NCBI RefSeq assembly: GCF_026625785.1
Contig: NZ_CP113063.1
Coordinates: forward strand, 1,116,001 to 1,180,000
Direction of reading: 5' to 3'
Length of the DNA stretch: 64,000 bases
Source: Gordonia sp. SL306
GTDB taxonomy: Bacteria > Actinomycetota > Actinomycetes > Mycobacteriales > Mycobacteriaceae
The translations under genes and the position numbers were made by a program. A model generated the notes under the pieces. It saw only the letters and a list, made by a program, of their open reading frames with translations, ran no database searches and was not told the DNA's origin. Within the stretch, counting starts at the first letter, position 1; the number at the start of each line of letters is the position of its first letter. Positions 8,934-18,122 of this stretch are shown here, in pieces.

Positions 8934-9563
8934 TCAGCCGTGTTCGGTCGACCGCAGAGCAGCGGCCACCAACTCTGTCCACGTCGCGACGACCTGCGCG
9001 CGGCGTTTCGAGTCGTCGGAGAGCGTGTCGGCCAGCCCGAGTCCACGGGCGAGGTCGAGGGTCACCTGCGCGACGTTGCGCGCCTGCGGATTGGCGCCGT
9101 CGGGGTCCAGCGCCTCCACCGTCATCTGATGGGCGGCATGGGCGAACCTGTCCTCCATCGGCAGGATCAGTTCACGCAGCGCGGGATCGGAGGCTGCGGC
9201 GGCCCAGACCTGCAGTGCCGCTTTGAATTCCGTACCAGTGTAGATTCTGACCGCCCGATCGACGGCCGCGGCGACACGGTCGGGCCCCGCGGGCATCGCA
9301 GTGATCGCGGTCGATGCGGTCGAGGTCATGTCCTCGAAGACCTGCTCCAGAGCCGCCGTGATCAGGGCCTCCCTGGTGGGGAAATGATGCTGTGCCGCGC
9401 CCCGCGACACACCGGCCCGTTCGGCGACCGCCGCGACCGTTGCCGCCGACCAGCCATCATGGGCGAGCGCCTCGATGGTCGATCGCAACAGTCGCTCCCG
9501 GGTGATGCGGGAACGCTCCTGACGCGGCTCGCGCGGCGGCGGCGTGCGGGTGCCCGCGGTCAT
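8934..9563 (-). CDS. TetR-family repressor of the acyl-CoA carboxylase operon
   Basis: A 209-aa TetR regulator. The N-terminal helix-turn-helix reads TVAAVAERAGVSRGAAQHHFPTR (about residues 40-63), and the remainder is a helical ligand domain. It is the last gene of the minus-strand operon, 21 bases after the enoyl-CoA hydratase, so it probably autoregulates the operon. The best operator candidate is the palindrome upstream of the first gene at 18959-18974. The ligand is likely an acyl-CoA or related intermediate, by analogy only. Confidence 0.88.
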   Translation of the reverse strand: MTAGTRTPPPREPRQERSRITRERLLRSTIEALAHDGWSAATVAAVAERAGVSRGAAQHHFPTREALITAALEQVFEDMTSTASTAITAMPAGPDRVAAAVDRAVRIYTGTEFKAALQVWAAAASDPALRELILPMEDRFAHAAHQMTVEALDPDGANPQARNVAQVTLDLARGLGLADTLSDDSKRRAQVVATWTELVAAALRSTEHG

Positions 9564-9584
9564 CTCGTCATCGATTCCACTGCA

Positions 9585-10382
9585 TCATTCCTTCTGCGCT
9601 CCCAGGTCCCAACGTGGCGAACGCTTCGACAGGAACGCGGTCATGCCCTCGCGGGCCTCGTCGGAACCGAACAGGGCGGCCGACTCGTCGGCGCGCTGCC
9701 GGGCCAGGCCGCGGAAGCTCGACAACACGGTTGCCGTGGTGAGCATCTTCGACGCGCCAAGCCCCTGCGGGGAGGCACGCCGGATTCCCGCCAGCACCGA
9801 TGTCAGACCGGCATCGAGGTCGTCGGCCGACGCGAATGCCTCGGTGACGAGCCCGATCTCGACCGCGGTCGACGGGTCGAAGGTCTCGCCGGTGAGGAAA
9901 TACCGGCCAGAGGCCCGCGCGGTCATCTTCGGCAGCAGCACCAAGGAGATCACCGACGGTGCCAGTCCGAGCCTGGCCTCGGTGAGCGCGAACGTGCACC
10001 GAGGTCCCACCAGCGCAATGTCGGCTGCACCGAGAAGCCCGAAGCCACCGGCCCGGACGTGTCCGTCGACCTTGGCGATGACCGGCTTCGGCATCTCCAG
10101 GATGACCCGCATCAGGTCGAGCATCGCCGACGTACCCATCGCGGACGCCTCTTCGACGTCGGCGCCCCGCGCGAGTGCCTCACTCAGATCCGCACCGGCA
10201 CAGAATGTCCCACCGGTGTGCGTAAGCACGACGGCACGGATGCCGGCGTCGCGTTCGGCGGCACGCAAACCGTCGAGAAGCTGGGCGACCAGCGCCTCGC
10301 CCAGTGCGTTGCGATTCGCCGGAGAGTCCAGTGTGAGCGTCAGGATCTCGTCGGCGATATCGGTGTGAACGACTTCGGTCAT
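9585..10382 (-). CDS. echA7: Enoyl-CoA hydratase/isomerase, EchA7-like
   Basis: A 265-aa crotonase-fold protein. The oxyanion-hole segments are TFCAGADLSE (about residue 65) and VRAGGFGLLGAADIAL (about 110-125). Position and order match M. tuberculosis echA7 (Rv0971c) beside fadE12 and accA2. In the acyclic-terpene (Atu) and leucine (Liu) pathways an analogous hydratase follows the carboxylation step, which is the role I infer here. It lies 11 bases after the acyl-CoA dehydrogenase gene and precedes the operon's TetR. The symbol is assigned on synteny from memory. Confidence 0.82.
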   Translation of the reverse strand: MTEVVHTDIADEILTLTLDSPANRNALGEALVAQLLDGLRAAERDAGIRAVVLTHTGGTFCAGADLSEALARGADVEEASAMGTSAMLDLMRVILEMPKPVIAKVDGHVRAGGFGLLGAADIALVGPRCTFALTEARLGLAPSVISLVLLPKMTARASGRYFLTGETFDPSTAVEIGLVTEAFASADDLDAGLTSVLAGIRRASPQGLGASKMLTTATVLSSFRGLARQRADESAALFGSDEAREGMTAFLSKRSPRWDLGAQKE

Positions 10383-10393
10383 CGGCGAGCTCC

Positions 10394-11581
10394 TCAGTAC
10401 GACTTGGGCAGACCAAGACTGGTCTGCGCGACGAAGTTCAGGATCATCTCCCGGCTCACCGGCGCGATCCGCGCGATACGGGCCAGGCTGAGCATCGGTG
10501 CCAGGCCGTACTCACTCGTCAATCCGTTGCCGCCCATCGAATGTACGGCGTGGTCGACGATCTTGACGCACGCCTCGGCCGCCGCGTACTTGGCCATGTT
10601 CGCCGGTTCGGCCGCGCCCCAGTCATCACCTGCGTCGTACAGCGTGGCGGCCTTCTGCATCATCAGCTTGGCCATCTCGATCTGGACCTTGCCTTCTGCC
10701 AGCGGATGCGCGATCGCCTGATGCGCACCGATCGGCGTCTTCCATACCGTTCGGTCGTTCACGTAGGCGACGGCCTTGTCCAGGGCGAAGCGGCCCATAC
10801 CGACCGCGGACGCCGCGGCCATGATGCGTTCGGGATTGAGCCCGGCGAACAACTGACTCAACGCCGCGTCCTCGGAACCGACCAGCGCGTCGGCAGGCAG
10901 CCGGACATCGTCGAGAAAGATCTGGAACTGCTTCTCCGGGTTCTGTAGTTCCATGTCGATCATCGTCGCTTCGAAACCCGTTGCGTCGGTGGGCACGATG
11001 AACAGCGCGGGCTTGAGCTTGCCGGTCTTGGCGTCCTCGGTGCGCGCGACGATGAGCACGGCCTCGGCCTGGTCGACACCGGAGATGAAGACCTTACGGC
11101 CGGTCAGCAGCCACTCGTCGCCGTCGCGGCGCGCGGTGGTGGTGATCTGGTGCGAGTTCGATCCGGCATCGGGCTCGGTGATGCCGAACGCCATGGTGAT
11201 CGTGCCGTCTGCCAGGCCCGGAATCCACTGCTGCTTCTGCTCATCGGTGCCGAAACGGGCGATGATGTTGCCACAGATGGCCGGTGAGACGACGAGCATC
11301 AACAGCCCGGTCCCGGCCGCGGCGATCTCCTCCATCACGATCGAGAGCTCGTACATGCCGGCACCACCGCCGCCGTACTCCTCCGGCAGGTTGACCCCGA
11401 TGAATCCGAGTTTCCCTGCTTCGGACCACATCTCGTCGGTCTTGCGTCCCTCACGCGCGCACTCGCGGAAGTACTCCTGACCGTACTTCGCGGCGAAGGC
11501 CGCCACCGAGGCCCGCAGGTCCGCCCGTTCCGAGCTCTCCACGAATGGGTTGGCGGCGATGTCATCCAGGTGTGCGGTCAT
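10394..11581 (-). CDS. fadE12: Acyl-CoA dehydrogenase, FadE12-like
   Basis: A 395-aa flavin-dependent acyl-CoA dehydrogenase, introducing an alpha-beta double bond in an acyl-CoA. It has the ACAD pattern MAFGITEPDAGSNSHQI with WLLTGRKVFISG, and a C-terminal VHSMGGNGLTSEYGLAP. Its start overlaps the stop of the biotin carboxylase gene by 4 bases, showing translational coupling. This is one of two ACADs in the operon, flanking the carboxylase pair as in Rv0972c/Rv0975c. The substrate is unknown. Confidence 0.86.
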   Translation of the reverse strand: MTAHLDDIAANPFVESSERADLRASVAAFAAKYGQEYFRECAREGRKTDEMWSEAGKLGFIGVNLPEEYGGGGAGMYELSIVMEEIAAAGTGLLMLVVSPAICGNIIARFGTDEQKQQWIPGLADGTITMAFGITEPDAGSNSHQITTTARRDGDEWLLTGRKVFISGVDQAEAVLIVARTEDAKTGKLKPALFIVPTDATGFEATMIDMELQNPEKQFQIFLDDVRLPADALVGSEDAALSQLFAGLNPERIMAAASAVGMGRFALDKAVAYVNDRTVWKTPIGAHQAIAHPLAEGKVQIEMAKLMMQKAATLYDAGDDWGAAEPANMAKYAAAEACVKIVDHAVHSMGGNGLTSEYGLAPMLSLARIARIAPVSREMILNFVAQTSLGLPKSY

Positions 11582-13629
11582 CCGACTCTCTCCTCTTGCT
11601 TCGGGTTGTCCGAGTGGTCCTCTGCGGCGGCGGTGCCGGCGTCATCACCGTCGTCTGCGCTGATCACCGCCAGTACGTCACCGACGGAAAGCTGTTGTCC
11701 GGGTTCGACCGACAGCGTGGCGACCACGCCGTCGGTGGGTGCGGTCACGGTGTGTTCCATCTTCATCGCCTCGAGCCAGAGCATCGGTTGCCCGGCGACC
11801 ACACGCTCCCCCTCGATGACCGCGACCCGGATGACGGCACCCGGCATCGGCGCGAGCAGTGAGCCCGGGCGCGCCACCGCGGACGGATCGACGAACCGCG
11901 GCACCCGCCGCAGTGACACAGCGACACCGGGTCCGTCGACGAAGGCGTGATCGCCATGGCGCGCGACGGTCAGGGTGCGGCGGACTCCGTTGACAGAGAC
12001 GACGACGCGACCCGGGGACGTCCGGACGACCGAGACGTCGGGCAGGTCCGGCAGATCGATGCCGCCCCGCCCGTGCCGGTAGCGGACCTCGATCTCCGGA
12101 TCGTCCGCGCGTGTGTCGAGGTACCGCTTGACCTGATACCCCGACGCGAGATTGCGCCACCCCGCAGGCAATCCGGCCTGGACCCTCGCCCGGCCGCGTG
12201 TCTCCGCCGCATCCGCAAGCGCTGCCGCGGCGGCGGCGACGCGCACATCGTCACCACCGGCGAGGGATCTGCCCAGCACGTCGAGACCGATGCTGTCGAT
12301 GAACCCCGTGTCGGTGCGGCCGGACCGGAACGCCTCGCTGCGCAGCGTGTTGACGAGCATGTCCCGGTTGGTGACCGGACCGTGGATACGTGCGTCGGCC
12401 AGGACACGCGCCAGCATCGCCGCCGCCTGCCGCCGGTCCGGCGCCCAACTGATCACCTTCGCCAGCATCGGGTCGTAGAAGGTCGAGATCTCGCTGCCCG
12501 CCTCGATGCCGGAGTCGACTCGGATGCCCGGACGGTCGAGGAGGCCGAACGCAACGTCGTCGGCGATCTCGATTCCGTGCACGGTCCCCGACTGCGGTTG
12601 CCAGTCGGCAGCGGGGTCCTCGGCGTAGAGACGGACCTCGATGGCGTGCCCGGATGCGGCGGGTGGTCGGACATCGAGATGCTCACCCATCGCGACTCGC
12701 AACTGCCACGACACCAGGTCGGTGCCGGTGGTCAGCTCGGTCACGGGGTGCTCGACCTGCAGTCGGGTGTTGGTCTCCAGGAAGAAGAATCGGCCGTTCT
12801 CGTCGGCGAGGAACTCCACCGTGCCGGCTCCGGTGTATCCGATCGCCGCCACCGCGGTCCGCGCCGCCGCGTAAAGACGGTCGCGCAGGTCACCTCCGAG
12901 ACGCTCGACCAACGGGGCAGGCGCCTCTTCGACCACCTTCTGGTGCCGGCGCTGGATGGAGCATTCGCGTTCGCCGACGGCCCAGACGGCCCCGTGTCGG
13001 TCGGCCATCACCTGGACCTCGATGTGATGGCCACGCTCGACGTAGGTTTCACAGAAGACGGTGGGATCGCCGAAGGCGGACTCCGCCTCTCGTGCGGCAC
13101 CGGCAACCGCGTCACCCAGCTCGTCGAGCGAACGAACCACCCGCATCCCGCGACCACCACCGCCTGCGGATGCCTTGATCAGCAACGGCAGGTCGTCGAC
13201 GGTCACCGCGGCAGGATCGACGTTGCCCAGTACGGGTACCCCCGCGTCGGCCATCAGCTTTTTCGCGTTGACCTTCGAACCCATCGCCGCGATCGCGGCC
13301 GGTGGCGGACCGATCCAGACGAGTCCGGCGTCCATCACCGCCTGCGCGAATTCGGCGTTCTCTGAGAGGAACCCGTAGCCGGGATGGATGGCGTCCGCGT
13401 CGGCCGCCTGTGCCGCCGCGATGATGAGGTCGCCGCGCAGATACGTCTGCGCCGACGTCGAGCCGGGCAGCGCGACGGCGGTGTCGGCCATCCGCACATG
13501 CGGCGCATCCTCGTCGGGATCGGAGAACACGGCGACGGTGCGCAGGCCCATCGCGCGGGCGGTGGTGAACACGCGGCAGGCGATCTCGCCGCGGTTGGCG
13601 ACGAGTACAGAGGTGATCGTGGTTGTCAT
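11578..13629 (-). CDS. accA2: Acyl-CoA carboxylase alpha subunit (biotin carboxylase plus BCCP)
   Basis: A 683-aa alpha subunit that carboxylates biotin with ATP and bicarbonate and carries it to the beta subunit. The biotin-carboxylase domain opens SVLVANRGEIACRVF, has the ATP-grasp loop SAGGGGRGMR and the catalytic stretch RECSIQRRHQKVVEEAPAP. The BCCP domain is C-terminal with EAMKMEH, putting biotinyl-Lys at about 623. The ATG at 13629 matches the family start; 18 upstream codons are not family-like. The accD2 gene is 7 bases upstream and fadE12 overlaps downstream. The order matches Rv0973c. Substrate could be a branched or terpenoid acyl-CoA. Confidence 0.9.
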   Translation of the reverse strand: MTTTITSVLVANRGEIACRVFTTARAMGLRTVAVFSDPDEDAPHVRMADTAVALPGSTSAQTYLRGDLIIAAAQAADADAIHPGYGFLSENAEFAQAVMDAGLVWIGPPPAAIAAMGSKVNAKKLMADAGVPVLGNVDPAAVTVDDLPLLIKASAGGGGRGMRVVRSLDELGDAVAGAAREAESAFGDPTVFCETYVERGHHIEVQVMADRHGAVWAVGERECSIQRRHQKVVEEAPAPLVERLGGDLRDRLYAAARTAVAAIGYTGAGTVEFLADENGRFFFLETNTRLQVEHPVTELTTGTDLVSWQLRVAMGEHLDVRPPAASGHAIEVRLYAEDPAADWQPQSGTVHGIEIADDVAFGLLDRPGIRVDSGIEAGSEISTFYDPMLAKVISWAPDRRQAAAMLARVLADARIHGPVTNRDMLVNTLRSEAFRSGRTDTGFIDSIGLDVLGRSLAGGDDVRVAAAAAALADAAETRGRARVQAGLPAGWRNLASGYQVKRYLDTRADDPEIEVRYRHGRGGIDLPDLPDVSVVRTSPGRVVVSVNGVRRTLTVARHGDHAFVDGPGVAVSLRRVPRFVDPSAVARPGSLLAPMPGAVIRVAVIEGERVVAGQPMLWLEAMKMEHTVTAPTDGVVATLSVEPGQQLSVGDVLAVISADDGDDAGTAAAEDHSDNPKQEERVG

Positions 13630-13636
13630 GTTCGCC

Positions 13637-15235
13637 TCACATCCGGAAGACGCCGAAGTTGGACGTGCCCTCGACCGGCCCACTGTCGATGGCCGAAAGG
13701 CACAGCCCCAGAATGGTCCTGGTGTCGCGCGGGTCGATCACACCGTCGTCGTAGAGCATGCCGGACAGGAACGCCGGGACCGATTCGGCCTCGATCTGCG
13801 CCTCGATCATCTGCTTCATCGCCGCATCCGCTGACTCGTCGACGGTTCCTCCACGCGCCTCGGTGGCGGCCCGGGACACGATGGAGATGACGCCCGCGAG
13901 TTGGGCCGCACCCATCACCGCCGACTTCGCGCTGGGCCAGGCGAACAGGAATCGTGGGTCGTAGGCGCGTCCGCACATGCCGTAGTGCCCGGCACCGTAG
14001 CTCGCTCCCATCAGCACCGAGATGTGCGGCACGGTGGAATTGGACACGGCGTTGATCATCATCGAGCCGTGCTTGATGATGCCGTTCTGCTCGTATTCCT
14101 TGCCGACCATGTAACCGGTGGTGTTGTGCAGGAACAACAGTGGCGTGTTGCTGCGGTTGGCGAGCTGGATGAACTGGGTCGCCTTCTGCGACTCCTGGCT
14201 GAACAGCACTCCCTGGGCGTTGGCCAGGATCCCGACCGGATACCCGTGGATGCGGGCCCACCCGGTGCACAGTGAACTGCCGTAATCAGGTTTGAACTCA
14301 TCGAAGTCGCTGTCGTCGACCACGCGGGCGATCACATCGCGGGGGTTGAACGGGATCTTCAGATCCGACGGGACGATGCCGAGCAGTTCCTCGGCGTCGT
14401 AGCGTGGTTCGAGCACCTCGGCCACCGGGCCGGGTCCCTGCTTGCGCCAGTTCAAGCGGGACACGATGCGCCGGCCGAGCCGGACGGCGTCCTGCTCGTC
14501 GGCGGCGAAGTAGTCGGCCAGACCCGACTGACGGGCGTGCATCTGGGCGCCGCCCAGAGACTCGTCGTCGCTGTCCTCGCCGGTCGCCATCTTCACCAAC
14601 GGCGGTCCGCCGAGGAAGACCTTCGACGCGTTCTCGATCATCACCACGTGATCGCTCATGCCGGGGACGTAGGCGCCGCCCGCGGTGGAGTTGCCGAAAA
14701 CCAGGGCGATGGTCGGTATGCCCGCGGCAGACAGCCTGGTGAGGTCGCGGAACATCCGGCCGCCGGGGACGAACACCTCCTTCTGGGTGGGCAGGTCGGC
14801 GCCGCCGGACTCGACCAGCGAGATCATCGGCAGGCGATTCTGCAGCGCGATGTCGTTGCAGCGGAGAATCTTCCGCAGGGTCCACGGATTGGAGGTACCG
14901 CCTTTGACGGTCGGGTCGTTGGCCACGATCATGCACTCGACGCCTTCGACCACGCCGATGCCGGTGACCGCGGACGCCCCCACCTGGAAGTCCGAGCCGT
15001 ATGCCGCCAGCGGGCACAACTCGAGGAAGGCCGAGTCCTCGTCGATCAGCATCTCGATGCGCTCGCGGGCGGTCATCTTGCCACGCTTGCGGTGGCGGGC
15101 GACGTACTTCTCGCCCCCACCGGCGAGGGCCTTGTCGAACTCGGTCCGGATCTCGACGAGCTTGTCGTTCATCGACGTACTCGCCGCCCGAAAGTCCTCA
15201 CCCGCCGGGTCGAGGGTGGATCGGATGGCCGTCAT
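13637..15235 (-). CDS. accD2: Acyl-CoA carboxylase beta subunit (carboxyltransferase)
   Basis: A 532-aa carboxyltransferase that moves the carboxyl group from biotin to an acyl-CoA. The N-terminal half has ESGGADLPTQ and TAGGAYVPGMSDH with FLGGPPLVKMATGE. The C-terminal half has GYPVGILANAQGVLFS and MGASYGAGHYGMCGRAYDPRF. Methylcrotonyl- and geranyl-CoA carboxylases usually carry a REHFGRIFYNQ-type stretch after the first motif; here it is GGRMFRDLTRLSAAG, so specificity is probably neither. The start overlaps the next ACAD stop by 4 bases (ATGA). The order matches Rv0974c. Confidence 0.9.
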   Translation of the reverse strand: MTAIRSTLDPAGEDFRAASTSMNDKLVEIRTEFDKALAGGGEKYVARHRKRGKMTARERIEMLIDEDSAFLELCPLAAYGSDFQVGASAVTGIGVVEGVECMIVANDPTVKGGTSNPWTLRKILRCNDIALQNRLPMISLVESGGADLPTQKEVFVPGGRMFRDLTRLSAAGIPTIALVFGNSTAGGAYVPGMSDHVVMIENASKVFLGGPPLVKMATGEDSDDESLGGAQMHARQSGLADYFAADEQDAVRLGRRIVSRLNWRKQGPGPVAEVLEPRYDAEELLGIVPSDLKIPFNPRDVIARVVDDSDFDEFKPDYGSSLCTGWARIHGYPVGILANAQGVLFSQESQKATQFIQLANRSNTPLLFLHNTTGYMVGKEYEQNGIIKHGSMMINAVSNSTVPHISVLMGASYGAGHYGMCGRAYDPRFLFAWPSAKSAVMGAAQLAGVISIVSRAATEARGGTVDESADAAMKQMIEAQIEAESVPAFLSGMLYDDGVIDPRDTRTILGLCLSAIDSGPVEGTSNFGVFRM

Positions 15236-16392
15236 CGCTGATACCCCAATCGTTTTGCCGCGAGTCCGGACAGGATCTCGGTGGTGCCGCCACCGATACC
15301 GATGATGCGCATGTCGCGGTACTGGCGCTCCACCTCGGTACCGGTCATGTAGCCCATCCCGCCGAACAGCTGAACCGCTTTGTTCGCCACCCACTCACCC
15401 GCCTCGACGGCGGTGTTCTTCGCGAAGCAGACCTCCGCGATCAGATCGTCGTCGGAGGTCACCTTCCGTTCCACGACGGCGCGGGTGTAGGTGCGTGCGA
15501 TGTCGATGCGGCGGGCCATCTCGGTGACGGCCTCCTGCACCGATTGGCGTGCGATCAACGGCTTTCCGAATGTCTCCCGATCACGGACCCAGTCCAGGGT
15601 GAGGTCGAGGCACCGTTGCGCGCTCGCGTACGCCTGAACGGCGAGGCCGGATCGCTCGGTGACGAAGGCCGTCGCGATCTGGGCGAAACCGGAGTTCTCC
15701 GCCCCCACCAGGTTGGCGACCGGCACGCGGGCATCGACAAACGACAGTTCGGCGGTGTCCGAACTGCGCCAACCCATCTTGTCGAGCTTGCGGGTGACGG
15801 TGAAGCCGGGTGTGTCCTTCTCGACGACGAGCAGCGAGACACCGGAAGCGCCCGGGCCACCTGTGCGGACCGCGGTCACGACGAAGTCGGCGCGCACGGC
15901 GGAGGTGATGTAGGTCTTGGCGCCGTTGACCACGTAGTGATCTCCGTCGCGGACCGCGGACGTGCGCAGGTGCCCGACGTCGCTGCCCCCGCCCGGCTCG
16001 GTGATCGCGAGGCTGCCGATCTTCTCACCGGCGAGGGTGGGCCGGACCCACCGGTCGATCTGATCGGGATCACCGGCCCCGATGAGGTGCGGCAGCGCGA
16101 TGCCGTGGGTGAACAGTGATGCGAACACACCGCCGGCGGCTCCCGCGTAGTGGAACTCCTCGCCCAGGATGGAGCCGTCGATGAGATCTCCACCGGACCC
16201 ACCGACCTCCTCGGGGATTCCCAGACCGAACAGCCCGAGCTTCGCCGCCTCGCGGTGCAGGTCGCGCGGGATCAACCCGTCGCGCTCCCACTCGTCCTGG
16301 TACGGCAGCACGTGGCGCTCCACGAATGCCCTGACAGTGGAACGCAGTTCGAGGCGCTCAGGGGTGTCCCACACCGGACTGGTGATCGTCAC
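15232..16392 (-). CDS. fadE13: Acyl-CoA dehydrogenase, FadE13-like
   Basis: A 386-aa ACAD beginning at GTG 16392, supported by GGAG five bases upstream and by a 4-base overlap with the preceding DUF1446 stop. Motifs include SLAITEPGGGSDVGHLRT, YVVNGAKTYITSA, and a C-terminal VQLFGGMGYMTGTEVERQYRD with GIGGGTTEIL. The catalytic-base region and length are normal. It resembles AtuD/citronellyl-CoA-type and isovaleryl-CoA-type dehydrogenases. It should feed an unsaturated acyl-CoA to AccA2-AccD2. Confidence 0.87.
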   Translation of the reverse strand: MTITSPVWDTPERLELRSTVRAFVERHVLPYQDEWERDGLIPRDLHREAAKLGLFGLGIPEEVGGSGGDLIDGSILGEEFHYAGAAGGVFASLFTHGIALPHLIGAGDPDQIDRWVRPTLAGEKIGSLAITEPGGGSDVGHLRTSAVRDGDHYVVNGAKTYITSAVRADFVVTAVRTGGPGASGVSLLVVEKDTPGFTVTRKLDKMGWRSSDTAELSFVDARVPVANLVGAENSGFAQIATAFVTERSGLAVQAYASAQRCLDLTLDWVRDRETFGKPLIARQSVQEAVTEMARRIDIARTYTRAVVERKVTSDDDLIAEVCFAKNTAVEAGEWVANKAVQLFGGMGYMTGTEVERQYRDMRIIGIGGGTTEILSGLAAKRLGYQR

Positions 16393-18119
16393 TTGCTCTC
16401 CTTGCTGTTCGTGAAGGCGATCGGGATGGGCACCGGACGCGAGCGCAGCCACTCGCCCATGCCCTTGGCCTGTGGATCGAATCGAACGTTCTCCGCGACA
16501 CCGCGTCCGAGCACACCGTCGATCACGAAGTTGACCGCGTTGAGGTTCGGGAGCCGGTGACGCCGCACCGGGAGGTCGGCGATCTCGGGCAGCAGCTTTC
16601 GGAGCAGATCGACGTCGAGGGTGCTGTCGAGCCAGGGGAAGTGCTCGGGGTCGCGCACCCACACCCCGATGTTCGCGCTTCCGCCCTTGTCGCCACTGCG
16701 CGCGCCTGCGACGGTACCCAGCGGCAGCGACGCCGTCGGGCCCCAGTCCGCGGAGGTCTCTGCCGGCGCGTCGCCGGCGTCGGCGGGCACCTCGGTGCGC
16801 AAGGGGCTCGGCGGGATACGTTCGACCACACCGGTTTGCAGGGCCACGCGGTGGTCCACGGCCGCGGCATCCACGTACCCCGGCTCGAACACGCCGTACG
16901 GGTTGCCGTGTCCGGGAGGTGCGGTCGCCGCGAACCCGGGATAACTCGCCAGCGCGAGTTCGATGGCGGTCGATGAGAACGCCCGGCCGACCTTCTTCGC
17001 GTCGGGATCGCGGACCACGCAGCGGAGCAGTGCGCTCGCCTGTTCCTCCGTCTCGGCATCCGGACGATCGAGTCGCGAGAGTTCCCAGTCGATCTCGGCA
17101 GGCGCGGTGGGCAGAGCCGCCGTGAACTGATCCTTGAACAGCTCGGCCTTGGCCTCGATGTCGAGCCCGGTGAGGATGAGGGTGATCTCGTTACGCACGC
17201 CGGCAAGGCTGTTCAGCGACACCTTGGTGGTCGACGGTGGCGCCTCGCCACGTACGCCGCTGATGGTCACCCGATCGTCGCCTGCCTGCGCGAGCTCGAT
17301 GGTGTCGAGCCGCGTGGTGACGTCGGGACCCAGATACCTCGGTCCGCCGACCTCGTAGAGCAGCTGCGCGGTGACCGTCCCGACTGTGACCGCGCCGCCG
17401 GTACCGGGGTGCTTGGTGATCACCGACGACCCGTCGGCGGCGACCTCCGCGATCGGGAAGCCGAGGTGACCCATCCGGGGCAACTCACGGAAGAACGAGT
17501 AATTGCCGCCGGTCGCCTGGGCGCCGCATTCGATGACGTGCCCCGCCACCACCGCACCGGCGAGTGCGTCCAGATCGTGGTACTCCCAGCCGAATTCACT
17601 GGCTGCCGGGCCGACGGTGAGCGACGCGTCGGTGACCCGGCCGGTCACCACGATCTCGGCGCCCGCGTCGAGTGCGGTCTTGATCCCGAACGCCCCGAGG
17701 TAGGCGTTGGCGGTGAGGGGGTCCCCGAGTTCGAGCTCGGCGGCGCGGTCGAGGAGGTCGTCGCCGTCGACAAAAGCGATGTCGGCGTTGATGCCCAACC
17801 TCTCGGCGAGTTCACGCAGCGCCACCGCGAGCCCGTGCGGATTGAGACCACCGGCGTTGGTGACGATTCGAACACCCTTGTCGATGGCGAGACCGAGACA
17901 TTCCTCCATCTGACGCAGGAATGTCTTGGCATAGCCCGATCTCGGGTCCTTCATCCGATCCCGACCGAGAATCAGCATGGTCAGCTCGGCCAGGTAGTCA
18001 CCGGTCACATAGTCCAGCTCGCCACCCTCGAGCATCTCCCGCATCGCGGAGAACCGGTCGCCGTAGAAGCCGGAGGCGTTGCCGATCCGGACGATCCTGC
18101 CTGCATTCGTGTCGACCAT
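16389..18119 (-). CDS. AtuA-like DUF1446 protein (acyclic terpene utilisation)
   Basis: A 576-aa protein of the AtuA/DUF1446 family, found with geranyl-CoA-type carboxylases. It opens RIVRIGNASGFYGDRFSAM and has GGLNPHGLAVALRELAERLG, GRVTDASLTVGPA and GHVIECGAQATGGNYSFF. The C-terminal ~110 residues form the AtuA-associated domain with GARSGDKGGSANIGVWV. In Pseudomonas AtuA is required for citronellol/geraniol growth but its reaction is unproven. The equivalent mycobacterial gene is Rv0976c. It is separated by 3 bases from the TIGR03084-like gene upstream and overlaps fadE13 by 4 bases. Confidence 0.88.
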   Translation of the reverse strand: MVDTNAGRIVRIGNASGFYGDRFSAMREMLEGGELDYVTGDYLAELTMLILGRDRMKDPRSGYAKTFLRQMEECLGLAIDKGVRIVTNAGGLNPHGLAVALRELAERLGINADIAFVDGDDLLDRAAELELGDPLTANAYLGAFGIKTALDAGAEIVVTGRVTDASLTVGPAASEFGWEYHDLDALAGAVVAGHVIECGAQATGGNYSFFRELPRMGHLGFPIAEVAADGSSVITKHPGTGGAVTVGTVTAQLLYEVGGPRYLGPDVTTRLDTIELAQAGDDRVTISGVRGEAPPSTTKVSLNSLAGVRNEITLILTGLDIEAKAELFKDQFTAALPTAPAEIDWELSRLDRPDAETEEQASALLRCVVRDPDAKKVGRAFSSTAIELALASYPGFAATAPPGHGNPYGVFEPGYVDAAAVDHRVALQTGVVERIPPSPLRTEVPADAGDAPAETSADWGPTASLPLGTVAGARSGDKGGSANIGVWVRDPEHFPWLDSTLDVDLLRKLLPEIADLPVRRHRLPNLNAVNFVIDGVLGRGVAENVRFDPQAKGMGEWLRSRPVPIPIAFTNSKESK

Positions 18120-18122
18120 GAC

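Noticed and set aside
9585..18119. Confirmed leucine-degradation (Liu) operon
   Set aside because: The AtuA-like gene and the atypical carboxyltransferase stretch do not fit methylcrotonyl-CoA carboxylase, so a leucine-only role is not supported.
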